A model generated the notes under the pieces. It was not told the origin of the DNA. It did no database searches and was given only the letters and a program-made list of their open reading frames with translations. A DNA stretch of 24,026 nucleotides, taken from Saccoglossus kowalevskii. Its lineage: Eukaryota; Hemichordata; Enteropneusta; Harrimaniidae. The DNA is taken from NCBI RefSeq assembly GCF_000003605.2, contig NW_003136361.1:1-24026 (forward strand), in the 5' to 3' direction. This document shows positions 1-9,947 of this stretch, one piece after another. Position 1 is the first letter of the stretch. The number at the start of each line of letters is the position of its first letter. The translations under genes were made by a program, and so were the position numbers.

Positions 1-357
1 TCCCGATAGCATAAACAACATTCCCAGAGCATAAACGACGCGACCTTGCATCCTCGGGTCATAAAAACAACATGACTATGCATTCCTGGGAACATGAACA
101 ACATAGCCTTGCATCCCCGGGTCATAAACAACATGGTCTTGCATCCCCTGGGTCATACATAACATGACCTTGTATTCATTGGAACATAAACAGCATGATC
201 TTATATTCCCCGGAACATAAACAACATGGTCTTGCACTCACAGGAACATAAACATAGTGACCTTGCATTGCCGGGGCATAAACAACATAAACTAGTATTC
301 CCGGGAGCATAACAACATGACCTCACAATCCCGGGAACATAAACAACATGGCCTTGG
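1..357. repeat. Degenerate ~31-bp minisatellite, about 12 units
   Basis: About twelve imperfect head-to-tail units of 30-31 bp. Each has a core like CATAAACAACATGACCTTGC followed by a C/G-rich ATTCCCCGGGA-like spacer. The array starts before the window and ends near 357, where the last unit breaks down into GGCCTTGGCC. Units differ by several substitutions and small indels, so this is an old array. No coding potential was seen. Confidence 0.9.
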
Positions 358-1245
358 CCAAGCTGAGCTAAGATGGAATTCTACATGTTATTGACTCAGA
401 CACGGGTGTGGCATTAGATAAATATCAGGTGCGATTTATACAGGTCTCGGACCTTCTCTAAAAAAAAAGAGTTACGTAATACACGTACGATGTGACAACA
501 CAACTCGCGATGCAAAAAACACCCAAAACTCGCAAATTCACAGTATAACATTGCTCGCCTCGGGCTCTTGCCATACCTCTCGCCTCGGACTCTTGCCAGA
601 CCTCGATCCAAAAATAGTCTGTTAATCAACAATAGCGACGTCTTAGTCATAATCTAGCTAACAGATGTTACGTCATATGATCCTAGTTGCTAACTCTATC
701 AAATATAGTAACGATATCGTTTATTAACCGAGCCTTGATATTATTTTACACGGACATTTAAAAACATATCTTCTTGCATAAATGGACAACTGGCGATAAC
801 TTTCAGCCTGAACTATATAGTTGATTAATTCAACACATGGAAATTAACTCACCATATGTTCAAACAAAAATGGTTGAATTAGACTAGGTCTTCATGAAAA
901 TTGGTCATAATTACAAATTCTAATTTTTTGATATATTCAAAAATATATATGTATATTGACATATATTGTGCCTGGATGTCTTTACAATTCGTTCCTTGTA
1001 TTTGGAGAAATAACGTTTTCCGATATCCAGCTGCCGTGAAAATCATGTTTTTAATTAGAACTGTCCTATATATAATAAAACAATTCTATCTATTTTATTT
1101 TATGTTTTTAACACTTTAGTTAGGAAAAATAAATAATTGTTCTTTTTTCACATCGACATTGTTTATTTTACATTTAGACCAAACTAAAAACATTGTGTGT
1201 GATATTACGAAACAGCCAGGGTCAGTGGTGGATGTATAATCTTAC
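358..1245. other. Non-coding flank downstream of the minus-strand glycosidase exon
   Basis: AT-rich, with no recognisable gene. Positions 554-603 hold two copies of a 25-bp unit (CTCGCCTCGG then CTCTTGCCA, with one or two differences). If the minus-strand glycosidase has the same exon structure as its paralogue, this stretch is the start of its last intron. I searched the minus strand by eye for the expected C-terminal motifs (WWIAP, FLIGD, VAPVLE, LPPGKW) and did not find them. Confidence 0.6.
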
Positions 1246-3025
1246 CAGATTTAATTGCATCATGCGCTGCTCTCAAAATAATAGGTGTCACAACTTGTTC
1301 GTGAATTTCGACCATTTTCCGAGTTATGTCAATAACCGCCGAGTTGAATTCCCATGGACATACAGAGAATTTCATGACGGGTAGGTAAGCACTCAGTTGC
1401 ACCCAGCGAATGAAAAGTTCCCTGTCAGGATCACCGTCAAGATCGCCTTGCTCCCAAGCGTCCCCACCTACCATATCCAGTAAAACAAATGGATAACCAA
1501 GAATTCCCGTCGTCAGTGCAGTTGGTATAATACTTTTGATTCCATTATTATAATTCCGGTAGGGATTTTTATTGAACGTTCGAACTAATACCGATAACTT
1601 GTGAGTTTTAGAAGCAAGGTTGACATCGATCCTGTCCCCTAGCCTGGCCACCATTTCCACGTATTTTGTACTGTATTCATTTGGACTTCGCAACGGATGA
1701 CTGTTTGTATAACTGTTAGGAAGGTAATATACTTCTCCGCCTTTACACTTAAAGGTATCAATTCCAATATCATGACGTAATTTTTCCAGTCTTCCCAGAA
1801 ACCAATCCACAGCGTCAGGGTTTGTGACGTCAAGAAGTCCTCCGATGTTATTAAAAGCCGAATTCGGCCATTTCACAAGTGCTGGCGTTTGAGATTTTCT
1901 ATCCAAAATCCAGTATTTTTTTTCCAACCCCTCTCTGAATGCATAGGAATCTATGCTGGCGAATGGGCTTATCCAGACACTCACTAAGAACCCCATACTA
2001 TGGAGATGATCTACCATTCCCCGGGGATTGGGGAACTTATCAGGCGAAAATTCGAAGTCGCCATATTCATTTGACCAGAAACTGTCTATTTCAAATTGCC
2101 CCTTAGAAAACCAGTTTGTATCTATATTATCTGCGAATTCCAATATACTACTTTCATTTATTTCCCCTGCATACGTTGGCCAAGTGGTCCAGATTGGGTA
2201 CCGGAGTAAATCCTCATTCGGCATGCCCTTGGGTAAATCAAAATGTCTCCTCGACATAAACTGGTGTGTTGTTTTTACGTCATTGCCGAGACAAACTTGG
2301 TAACTTAGTTTTAAAAAGGGCCATCCTTGATCGGAGTAAACAATCGAGTCGTATTCAGATTTTAAACACAACATCATATCATCGTTGTTCATACTGACAT
2401 GCAGCGGGATAAAGTCGTCCACTTTGATACCTACGCCACGACTATTCAGCCAATACCTTTCCAGAACGGAAGCATCGCGTAGTGTGACGTACGGTTGCAT
2501 TGACATGTGAAGGCGTTCAATGGGCCATTGCTGATACACATTAGCCGACCCACCGTACCAGTGTGAATTGGACATGTGCATACAATCCATTGGTATAACA
2601 CCACACGACAATGATGTCCATTCGATATCGTAACAATCTATCAAATCATAACGCGAATGAGTTACTGTCAACTTTATCTTGTTTGGGATTTCAACGCAAA
2701 CAGTGTCAACAATATCGTCCGACACACGGGAAGGCACGCTACATTCCTTAAAACCATCGATAAAATCTTCACCAACACCGTATGAGACTCGTAGCCTGTC
2801 GTAATGAGAGCGATTCTTAATCACAAATTGGCCCCCATCCAGAATTAGATTACCGACTATCAATGTCTGTATGCCCTTATCACTATCGATGGTGGCAGTT
2901 CGGGGAACCCCGTACTGAGTGAGGACTGAACAAGGCAGCAAATACCATATTAATATACTCAGCGTAAACATAAATAAAATGCTTAATATAACCTTCACCA
3001 GATTGAAATTCCCTGCAGGACCCAT
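1246..3025 (-). CDS. MYORG-like GH31 glycosidase homologue, exon 1 of a probable pseudoenzyme (3' partial)
   Basis: Family 31 glycoside hydrolase of the MYORG (myogenesis-regulating glycosidase) type; human MYORG is an ER-resident alpha-galactosidase. The start is the ATG at 3025-3023: upstream in frame there is only a non-ATG stretch and then a TAG. Residues ~9-30 form one hydrophobic span near the N-terminus, giving a type II signal-anchor topology with the rest lumenal. Family landmarks in order are HWYGGS, the ERYWLNSRGVG strand, FEIDSFW, YGDFEF, VSVWISPFA, GGEVYYLP, LGYPFVLLDMVGG and RELFIRW. The nucleophile motif reads FKCKGGE instead of FKFDAGE, so Lys428 replaces the catalytic Asp. 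Asn485, 57 residues later, replaces the acid/base Asp, and an active-site Asp of the IDD motif is Ser315. Catalysis by the family mechanism is therefore unlikely. The exon ends at a TCTG|GTAAG donor in the same phase and place as in the plus-strand paralogue. Reading through gives a stop at 1207-1205. The C-terminal exon is not in the window. Confidence 0.88.
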
Positions 3026-3424
3026 CACGCATTGTATGTACCGGAAACGGTTCTGACCGGTTAAGCACAACTGCAGTGTAAACTCGTGCTAGGCGCCGGT
3101 ACGATGAAAGATTCTGGTCAGGAAATCATATTAAATCACGTCTGCTAGCTTCGCTCATAGACTCTATCTTGCTTTGTCAATCGCCTGTTCGTTGTCCCCT
3201 TGTTGATCTCACTCCACGGCACATAACAATCCCGGAAATTGTCTGGCTTCTTGACCTATTTGACATGAACTTTCTTTTCATCATTTTCTCGCGAGATTTG
3301 ATACGAGGCTAGACAGACTAAGGGATGTAAGGGGCGTGTCATTCCATTTTGTCAGGGAGTGCCTAGCTTCAGGTAATTTGAGAAAAGTACAGTTCTGCAT
3401 TAGAAAATATCGAAATAATAACAC

Positions 3425-3575
3425 TGTCAGATCCAGAAATTCGGTAAGGGGGGTGCGCTCCCATTGACGAAGCCAAAGGCCACGTCTGCGAACCTCCGGT
3501 GGGCTGGGTTTGTCAATTGATTTGTCAATTTTGTTTGTGGGCTGAAGGGGAGGCTCCCCCTAAATCCGCGCGTAA
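3425..3575. mobile_element. Possible non-autonomous transposon remnant
   Basis: A GC-richer island in AT-rich sequence. It begins with CAGATCCAGAAATTCGG followed by a G-run and ends with a GGGGAGGCTCCCC palindrome and CTAAATCCGCG. Paired ends of this kind (ATCC...G-run and C-run...AATCC) are common on short DNA-transposon remnants in marine invertebrates. I could not define clear terminal repeats or a target-site duplication, so this is only a suggestion. Confidence 0.3.
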
Positions 3576-3602
3576 ATAACAGCACAAGTTCCTTTCATAA
3601 AA

Positions 3603-3617
3603 TGTTTATTTATTTGT

Positions 3618-3684
<67 letters not shown>

Positions 3685-3688
3685 TTAT
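3603..3688. repeat. (TTTA)n tetranucleotide microsatellite
   Basis: About 21 copies of TTTA/ATTT with a single interruption near the start (TTTG at about 3615). It sits in the divergent intergenic region. A shorter related run, on the opposite strand sense (AAATAAATAAATG), occurs at about 4217-4246. The longer run is expected to vary in length between individuals. Confidence 0.97.
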
Positions 3689-4254
3689 TGACAAATCAAT
3701 TTATTAAAAAAATTATACTCGATAGTGTGCCAGACACATGTAGTCAGATCTCTTACACGTATTGTGTTTGTGTACATGCCAAGGCAACATAAGGTAACAC
3801 AAGGTAAACACAACATAAACTTCGCGAAAAAATGTCAATATGTCATATTTGTTGATTTGCAGATTTCAGTGCAATTAACCAGCTGGTCATTTTCAAAAGT
3901 CAACAATATAATTTATTTCACTAAAATTAAATGATTTAAGGTATCATCACCAAATAAACAAACACACCAATTGTCAAAGCAATCGGGCAGGAAGTCCGTA
4001 ATATTATGTCTACCCAATATGACATATTTGGTAAAAAAAAAGTCGATAGTTTGTACAAATGCATTATGAGATGAAAGACGTGTTTAAATTAGATTCAGGT
4101 TTAAATTTATTTTAATACACCCTCTTAATAATGGTGTGACCCAAAACCGAAATGCTAGTCCCAATGCTCAGCTGAATGGTTCTACCAGTACTGGTGATTT
4201 GGTGTTCCAATCACGATTTAAATAAATAAATGTAAATAAATAAATGCTATGCTA

Positions 4255-4268
4255 GTAACCATGACAAC
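4255..4268 (+). promoter_or_regulatory. RFX X-box match upstream of the plus-strand glycosidase
   Basis: GTAACCATGACAAC fits the X-box consensus GTHNYYATRRNAAC bound by RFX transcription factors at every position. It lies 187 bp upstream of the ATG at 4456, a normal promoter distance. Binding is inferred from the motif only. Confidence 0.4.
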
Positions 4269-4303
4269 TGTGTTCCACGCCGTTGAACCTGGGTGTACCA
4301 CAA

Positions 4304-4334
4304 TCACGTGACACGGGGCAAAGTTCATAGTTCA
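4304..4334 (+). promoter_or_regulatory. CACGTG box plus overlapping DR1 nuclear receptor sites
   Basis: TCACGTGAC at 4304-4312 matches the bHLH-Zip E-box and is one base short of the lysosomal CLEAR motif GTCACGTGAC. It is followed at once by GGGGCA-A-AGTTCA-T-AGTTCA (4315-4334), two overlapping direct repeats with one-base spacers, of the kind bound by HNF4/COUP-TF/RXR-type receptors. The cluster ends about 120 bp upstream of the glycosidase ATG and is the best promoter-proximal candidate I see. The motifs are seen directly; factor identity is inferred. Confidence 0.4.
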
Positions 4335-4455
4335 TGAATTAGAATACCGGCGTGTAATCGGTCTCCTTTTTGACATTTTCGTCAATCGGACGTTATGTAT
4401 ACCGTGACCTGTGTGCCGTAGAACTTTTTTTACATTGGCAGATCGATATGCAAGC

Positions 4456-6202
4456 ATGGCAAACCGAATGACCGTGGTATCACTGAGCATCGCCTTGTTT
4501 GCCTTTGTTGTGTGGTATTATTGTTGTTCATCTGACGAACTACCAAACAAAACAAGACCAAAATATGGTGGTTATATCGGTGGGAGTCTACGGATCGATT
4601 ACGGCGAACGGTCGATTATTATCACAAACGCCGACCAAAGGGAGGTCGTTTACATTCGTTTGAAAAGTTCATCGGCCGAATTCAGGTCATCGCAATGCGA
4701 TGCCAACAGCTTGAGCTCGCACGAACATTGTGAACTGTTCGACGACGTTTTAGTGACATGGAATAAAAAAATACACGACCTAGCAGAATGTTATGATATT
4801 GAATACCAGGCTGTCCTCCCTGGCGCATCGCTTGTGAACTGTATTGACCTCAAAGAAGCTCATTGGTACGGTGGTAGTGGGTTCTTTGATCAGCGTTGGC
4901 CAATTGAAGCCAAGATACCGATGCAACCTTATTTATCGAGCGACGTTGGTCTTGATGATAAAAGTACGTCCAAGTTTGGTTCAATTCTAGAGCGTTACTG
5001 GGTGAATAGCCAAGGTGTTGGAGTCCATCTTGACTATCAGATTCCTTTGCATGTCAGTATTAACAACGATAACGATGACATGCTATGTCTCAAATCAGAC
5101 GGATCAGTCCCGCCGTACCAGAACTCAGCTGACAAAGATGAATCACTACGTTATCGAGTTTGTATCAGTGATAATGTCAAGAAAGTTCACCAGTTTATGG
5201 CAGGACAATATTTCGATAAGCCATACGACATACCCGATGAGCGCATGTTCCGATCCCCCGTGTGGTCCACGTGGGCACGTTATAAGATGAATATAAACCA
5301 GACGATCGTTGTCAACTACGCCCGCGAAATTCGAAAACATGGATTTTCCAATAGCCAGCTTGAAATAGACGATAAATGGTCGACAACTTATGGAGATATG
5401 GAATTCGACACAAACAAATTTCCAAAAGCCGCTTTGATGGTTTCTACGTTACAACAACTGGGTTTTAGGGTAACTGCCTGGGTGACTCCATTCGCCAATG
5501 TTGACTCCAAAGCATACGAAGTGGGATCACGGAAAGGATACTGGGTCAAAGATGCGTCTGGAAAAAAACCGGCGTTGATAAAGTGGTGGCAGGGTGAGGG
5601 CGCCCTTCTCGATGTTACCAACCATAACGCCATCCAGTGGTACGTAGACAGACTGAGAGAATTACGTCATGACGTCAGACTCAGTTCGTACAAGTTCGAT
5701 GCCGGAGAAATAAACTTTCTTCCACCGTCCTGCATTACGCAAACTCCGTTGCTACATCCGGGACAGTACACTACAAATTACGTAAAAACGGCGGCGAGCC
5801 TAGGCGATCAAATCGAGGTTCGAGCAGGACAGCAAACGCAAAGCAGGCCCATATTTGTCCGGATGTTCGACAAATTTTCGAAATGGGGTTATGATAACGG
5901 CTTGAAAACCATGATACCAACGGCACTCATGATGGGGTTGCTAGGTTACCCGTTCATCCTCCCGGACATGATTGGAGGCAATGCGTACGGGGAGGACTTC
6001 TCTAATGACGTCATCATGCCGGATCGAGAACTTTACATTAGATGGATGCAACTTACCGCTTACATGTCCGCGATGCAGTTCTCCATATCACCATGGCAAT
6101 ACGATAACGAGGTTGTTCTCATTGGGCTAAAGATGGTGAAAGTACACGAAGAAATTGTCACCCCACTTATGATAAGACTTGCCAAAGAAGCGACACAGAC
6201 AG
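4456..6202 (+). CDS. MYORG-like GH31 glycosidase, exon 1 (catalytically intact)
   Basis: First exon of a two-exon gene (join 4456-6202, 7835-8115; 675 residues, compared with about 714 in human MYORG). The start is the ATG at 4456, in a good context (A at -3, G at +4); the frame upstream has no ATG before a TGA at 4405. Residues ~5-24 are a hydrophobic signal-anchor followed by a Cys pair, so it is a type II membrane protein with a lumenal enzyme. An N-terminal beta-sandwich contains HWYGGSG from residue 136. A (beta/alpha)8 barrel follows with LEIDDKW (from 302), YGDMEF, AWVTPFANVD, the nucleophile motif YKFDAGE (Asp415), candidate acid/base Asp472 in RMFDKF, and LPDMIGGN (Asp504). The 57-residue spacing of Asp415 and Asp472 agrees with the D463/D520 pair I recall for MYORG. 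The exon ends ACAG|GTAATA in phase 1. By homology it hydrolyses alpha-linked sugars, possibly alpha-galactosides; the natural substrate is unknown. It is divergent from the catalytically altered paralogue. Confidence 0.93.
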
Positions 6203-7834
6203 GTAATATGCAAATTTCAGTACAGTCATGAGGAATAAATCTGCTGCCCCTACTACCAAATGTCACTGTGGAACTAGCGCCATCAACAGTTGGCCTTGAT
6301 AAATTGTGTAAATCAGAAGAGGGTGTTCATACCATTGTATTGCATGTAAATTTATAATAATCATACGACGTGACTCCAAGCCATGTGGTTCTTTATTCAA
6401 GCCATTCGTTTATTCCTGTCATATTATTGTTCTAACCATGCCTTCTTTTTCCCAAAACCTACCTTTTTTTGTTTGTTTTTTCTGGAGCCGGTTTCTCTTT
6501 CAAAACAGTAAATCGGACAGTCTTTGTTAAAAGCGTCTGCCTTTACTGGATTGTCAGACAAATTCACACAGGGGTTGCTTTCCCACCATGAAGACGGAGA
6601 GTGTAACTTTCTACATACTATTAAAACAGATATGTTTATATTAGCATAATCGGGAACCCTTTCTTGAGATCAGCCAAGTCGTGTTACGATACCAAGTCTA
6701 AAACATACCTTATTGTAGTTTGTTGTAAAAGTTCTATATTCCACAGTTTCTCGAAAAACGAAAAGTCGGAAATCTAAATTCACCGCATCACACAGTTAAT
6801 TAGTGTATATCCTTAAACGTCCTCGCATCTGTCGGATAACTCTTAGTAAATTCACACATTTAATTTGCTTATAGACTATCGTAACGTCTATGGTTTGCAA
6901 TGCTTAAATTGCGACTTACAGTTTTTCGATTGAGACAGATTTCTTCCTCGATATAGAGAAATATGAATAAATAGTTAGATTCAAACACGAACCTCTGGAA
7001 AACACAAGTTTAGAATGGTACTTTTAAACTCACGTGGCCAGCTTTGAATTATCAATGAGCGAACGACGGAGCGTACTGTCGTATTTACGTAATTTATGTA
7101 TGTAAATTAACCTTTTTTCAGCGCACATTGAGCATTGCTCACTAAATCTTTCAATGTTATCGTTTTCGTCTTTCTTGGTGTTAATTGTTAATCGCAACTT
7201 GTCATCGTGTGTCTTTGGCTGTTAAAGCGGCAATAGCTGTGATTTTGAACATAAAGGTGGCCACAATTGCCTTGGCAAATTGACAAGGCAAATGTCACAT
7301 AAAATGCGATGCGCAAACTAAGGGTCAAGTAGATGCCATTTCGTTGTAATCGGTCTTGTGATGGGGACCGTGTATCATTGTGGGAAATGACACACAAAAT
7401 CATCAGTTGGAGACCATCATAGAGACACGTAGCCTTTCAAGAAGGCGATGTATTCGACATTTTCCCAGGTTCCCCGGTAAGTTGTCATCATGTACCGTAA
7501 TCTCTGAGGGGCACCCTTGAACGCGACCCTTTCCCCTAAGTGATTTAATGTACGACATCGGTTATATAGAGTATATGCTATGCTTTCAGTGTTAACATTT
7601 CGGCGATAGCCGTTACATATTGACACGGGAAATGTTCTATTAAAATAAAAATCGGAGAAAAATATCAATAGTTACAGCTATTGCCACAGTCGTTGCCAAC
7701 ATCTTATAATTTAAAACACAATCGGCCTTCGGCCTCGTGCGTTTACATGATGTCGACGATCACAACTGTGGCGTTTACATATACACGCTAGTATGATTAC
7801 ATTATACTAAACCCGTCACATGTCTATTTTACAG
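6203..7834 (+). other. Intron of the MYORG-like glycosidase gene
   Basis: A 1,632-bp phase-1 intron with GT at 6203 and AG at 7833-7834 (TTTTACAG|GAG). Splicing restores the conserved T-G-D-P...R-P-x-W-W junction. Retaining the intron would add only eight residues (through TCA) before a TGA at 6229-6231, and an AATAAA follows at 6234-6239. A short inverted repeat CGGCC-TT-CGGCC lies near 7724. ORFs inside the intron show no family signature. Confidence 0.85.
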
Positions 7835-8115
7835 GAGATCCTCTTATACGTCCAGTGTGGTGGATCGCCCCCACCGACGAAACCGCCTTAACTATCGACT
7901 CTGAATTTCTTATCGGAGATGACCTCCTGGTTGCTCCAGTTCTAGAGAAGGGAGCCCGGGTACGAGATATATATCTTCCACCTGGGAAATGGAAAGATGA
8001 TCTTGGTATTTTTGAAAGTGGTGTTGATGGTGGAAAGTGGTTACGCGATTACAAAGTTGAACTTGACCAAATTGCTACGTTTTCCAGGGTTCATGAACCT
8101 GGTAACAGTATTTAA
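7835..8115 (+). CDS. MYORG-like GH31 glycosidase, terminal exon (C-terminal beta domain)
   Basis: Completes the protein begun at 4456. The first two bases finish a Gly codon, giving the junction [14 protein letters not shown]. The family C-terminal motifs [14 protein letters not shown] and [10 protein letters not shown] follow, and the reading frame ends at TAA 8113-8115. In GH31 enzymes this region forms the C-terminal beta-sandwich that packs on the barrel. Phase (1+2), splice signals and family alignment all agree, so the join is secure although made by eye. Confidence 0.92.
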
Positions 8116-8815
8116 TTGTTTAGTTGAGCAGTAAATAATTTCATCTAGTATATTTTGATACTAAATGTGTATGTATCTTTTCGGATTTTCTGAATTATTG
8201 AGTAAAATTGAACAATTTGAATTGAAGAGTATTGTATTATATCTTTCACAATTTAAATCATAGCTACAATAACTTTGGATATGATGCAAGGAACGTTGTA
8301 GCAGGTATGAGGAACATTTATTTGAATATCTATATTCAAATCAAACATCGACATGAGTTGAGCAACGTGTTTCCTACAATATGTAATCGTGCATCCTCTG
8401 GGTTCAGGAACTCAACCTGAATTTAGGTGGTGCTTCTGTTTTATCTATAATCTAAACAGAGTGTGACAATGTACCAAGTGTAATCGATGAATATAAACAA
8501 TTTTTTCAAATACATATATTGATATATTCTTTGTCTTAATATAATAATATTTGTATTCATGTTTATATCACTGGGTCCTATAGTAGCACAGGACAATTTA
8601 TCATAAAATACAATAGTTTTTTATTTCAATACAATTGAAAGATCTTAAGTCTTCAACTATTATTCCAAAACATGACAACAAATCATATTATATTTAAAAC
8701 TAATTGCCTTATTAAGTTCGCCATTTCAAGATACAAAACATACAGCTATATAGTTAACAATAAAGTTGACTGAAATACACAAATGTCGTCCAATGTTCAC
8801 ACAATTCATAACATG
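8116..8815. other. Shared 3' flank between convergent glycosidase and Prrx genes
   Basis: AT-rich tail-to-tail spacer between the glycosidase stop (8115) and the likely Prrx polyadenylation site. It probably contains the glycosidase 3' UTR. No other gene is recognisable. Confidence 0.6.
8759..8764 (+). terminator. Candidate polyadenylation signal for the plus-strand glycosidase
   Basis: AATAAA in the sequence AACAATAAAGTTG. It is the first canonical hexamer I see downstream of the stop at 8115 on this strand and implies a 3' UTR of about 670 nt. It is weak as sole evidence in AT-rich DNA. Confidence 0.35.
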
Positions 8816-8821
8816 TTTATT
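8816..8821 (-). terminator. Candidate polyadenylation signal for Prrx
   Basis: TTTATT on the plus strand reads AATAAA on the minus strand, about 235 nt downstream of the Prrx stop codon (9057-9055). It lies only about 50 bp from the candidate signal of the convergent gene. Further hexamers exist downstream, so a longer 3' UTR is possible. Confidence 0.35.
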
Positions 8822-9054
8822 ACAAGTGTTCGTTGAAGACGTATTGTCACATTCAACTCATTCTGGTATCAAATGCGCAATATGGCGGTCGCCTGTCTGG
8901 CGTTTACGCATGCGTATTACCTAGGTTACCAGAAATTGTCACTGAATATTCAGATCATACATCCATATTTGGAAACATAACGGTCGCCTGTCTGGTGTGT
9001 GTTACGGTGCTGTTAACAGGCGTGGTACCAAGAATAGGTTAAAGTTCACGCTGT

Positions 9055-9351
9055 TTACACAACGTGTTGAACGTGGTATTCGTGAGCTCTCATTCGTAGA
9101 TTATTTATGCTCGAACTCATCATATTGTCTGTAGGAGCTAGCAATCCGTGTGACGTCATCATGTTACCGTGACTATTGGCAGGATTCGTCCAAGTGAGAT
9201 AATCCGGAGACGCGAGAGTGGAGGGCGCCGTCAACGGTGACTGTTCCAGTATATTATTATCCGCAATTGGAGCAGGATAGAGTTTTTGTCGAGCTGCCAA
9301 TACATTACGTTCATTCCGTCTGTATTTTGCACGTCTGTTCTGAAACCAGAC
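9055..9351 (-). CDS. Prrx: Prrx paired-related homeobox, exon 3 (end of homeodomain, OAR domain)
   Basis: Last coding exon, following the acceptor ACTAG at 9352-9356. It starts with the recognition-helix residues VWFQNRRAKYRRNE: homeodomain position 50 is Gln, which is paired-class Q50, and 51 is Asn. Next come DYLTW (residues 194-198), matching the DYLSW element typical of vertebrate PRRX proteins, and an OAR (aristaless) domain at about 221-239 with SINNLRMRAHEY just before the C-terminus. The stop TAA is at 9057-9055. The OAR tail is a modulator of transactivation in this family. The homeodomain is split by the intron between residues 46 and 47, the usual position for paired-class genes. 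Confidence 0.95.
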   Translation of the reverse strand, partial: VWFQNRRAKYRRNERNVLAARQKLYPAPIADNNILEQSPLTAPSTLASPDYLTWTNPANSHGNMMTSHGLLAPTDNMMSSSINNLRMRAHEYHVQHVV

Positions 9352-9947
9352 CTAGTAAATGAAAACGGGATTATTATTATTTAAAATACAACGAGAGTAA
9401 CTCAAGTGTAGATGACATGAACTGGGGTGCAGAAAGACACTTTCTTTTGTTATGATGGCACATATAAATATGTTAATCTGCGGATTTTATTTTTGTGACG
9501 TCCATTTGTGCATCAACAAACACGATATCAGGCGTGCATGTTCCAGTTATACCCCAGGGCCGGTATGCGCGCACACGCGAAACGCTGCATCTTCGACTTA
9601 CGGGAAAGAGATCTATTTAAATTGGTGTATCGACCGCTGTAAACATTGTCGTTCAAATTTACAATATCTCGTGTGAGGGCAGTCTATACTTTGACGTATA
9701 TCGTTTATTATCGCCATACTTTAGTACTCATGGTAAAGTGAAGAGCCTTTAATCTGGGTCAATCTGGGCCGTGTTCTAGCGGTACGAAACTGTTCAGTAA
9801 AGGTATTGGGATTTGATTACAATTGTAGTCATGTTTTTGAATATCACCCTCCGTCTAATGCCAAGAAAAAAATAACCGGCAAAATACAACAAGTAATATG
9901 CAGTTATGTTGGAACACAAATATATATATATAAATATAATAGCCAAC
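9352..9947 (-). other. Prrx intron 2 (splits the homeodomain)
   Basis: A 596-bp phase-0 intron, CAG|GTTGGC at the donor and TACTAG| at the acceptor. It contains a (TA)n-rich stretch near 9920-9940 next to the donor. Nothing else was recognised. Confidence 0.9.

Larger units (their letters stand above)
3026..4254. other. Divergent intergenic region between two glycosidase genes
   Basis: About 1.4 kb separates the two start codons (3025 minus, 4456 plus), so the promoters of both glycosidase genes should lie here. I see no convincing TATA box. Nuclear receptor half sites TGACCT (3252-3257) and TGAACT (3266-3271) occur about 240 bp upstream of the minus-strand start, but in no canonical spacing. 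The middle is repeat sequence (3425-3690). Short ORFs here have no family signature. Confidence 0.7.

Noticed and set aside
7188-7668. Minus-strand ORFs inside the glycosidase intron
   Set aside because: Short, non-ATG or weak starts, no homology recognised; the intron is defined by secure flanking exons.
5670-9158. Full CRE palindromes TGACGTCA at 5670, 6006 and 9151
   Set aside because: All three fall inside protein-coding exons where the codons explain them, so a regulatory role is not supported.
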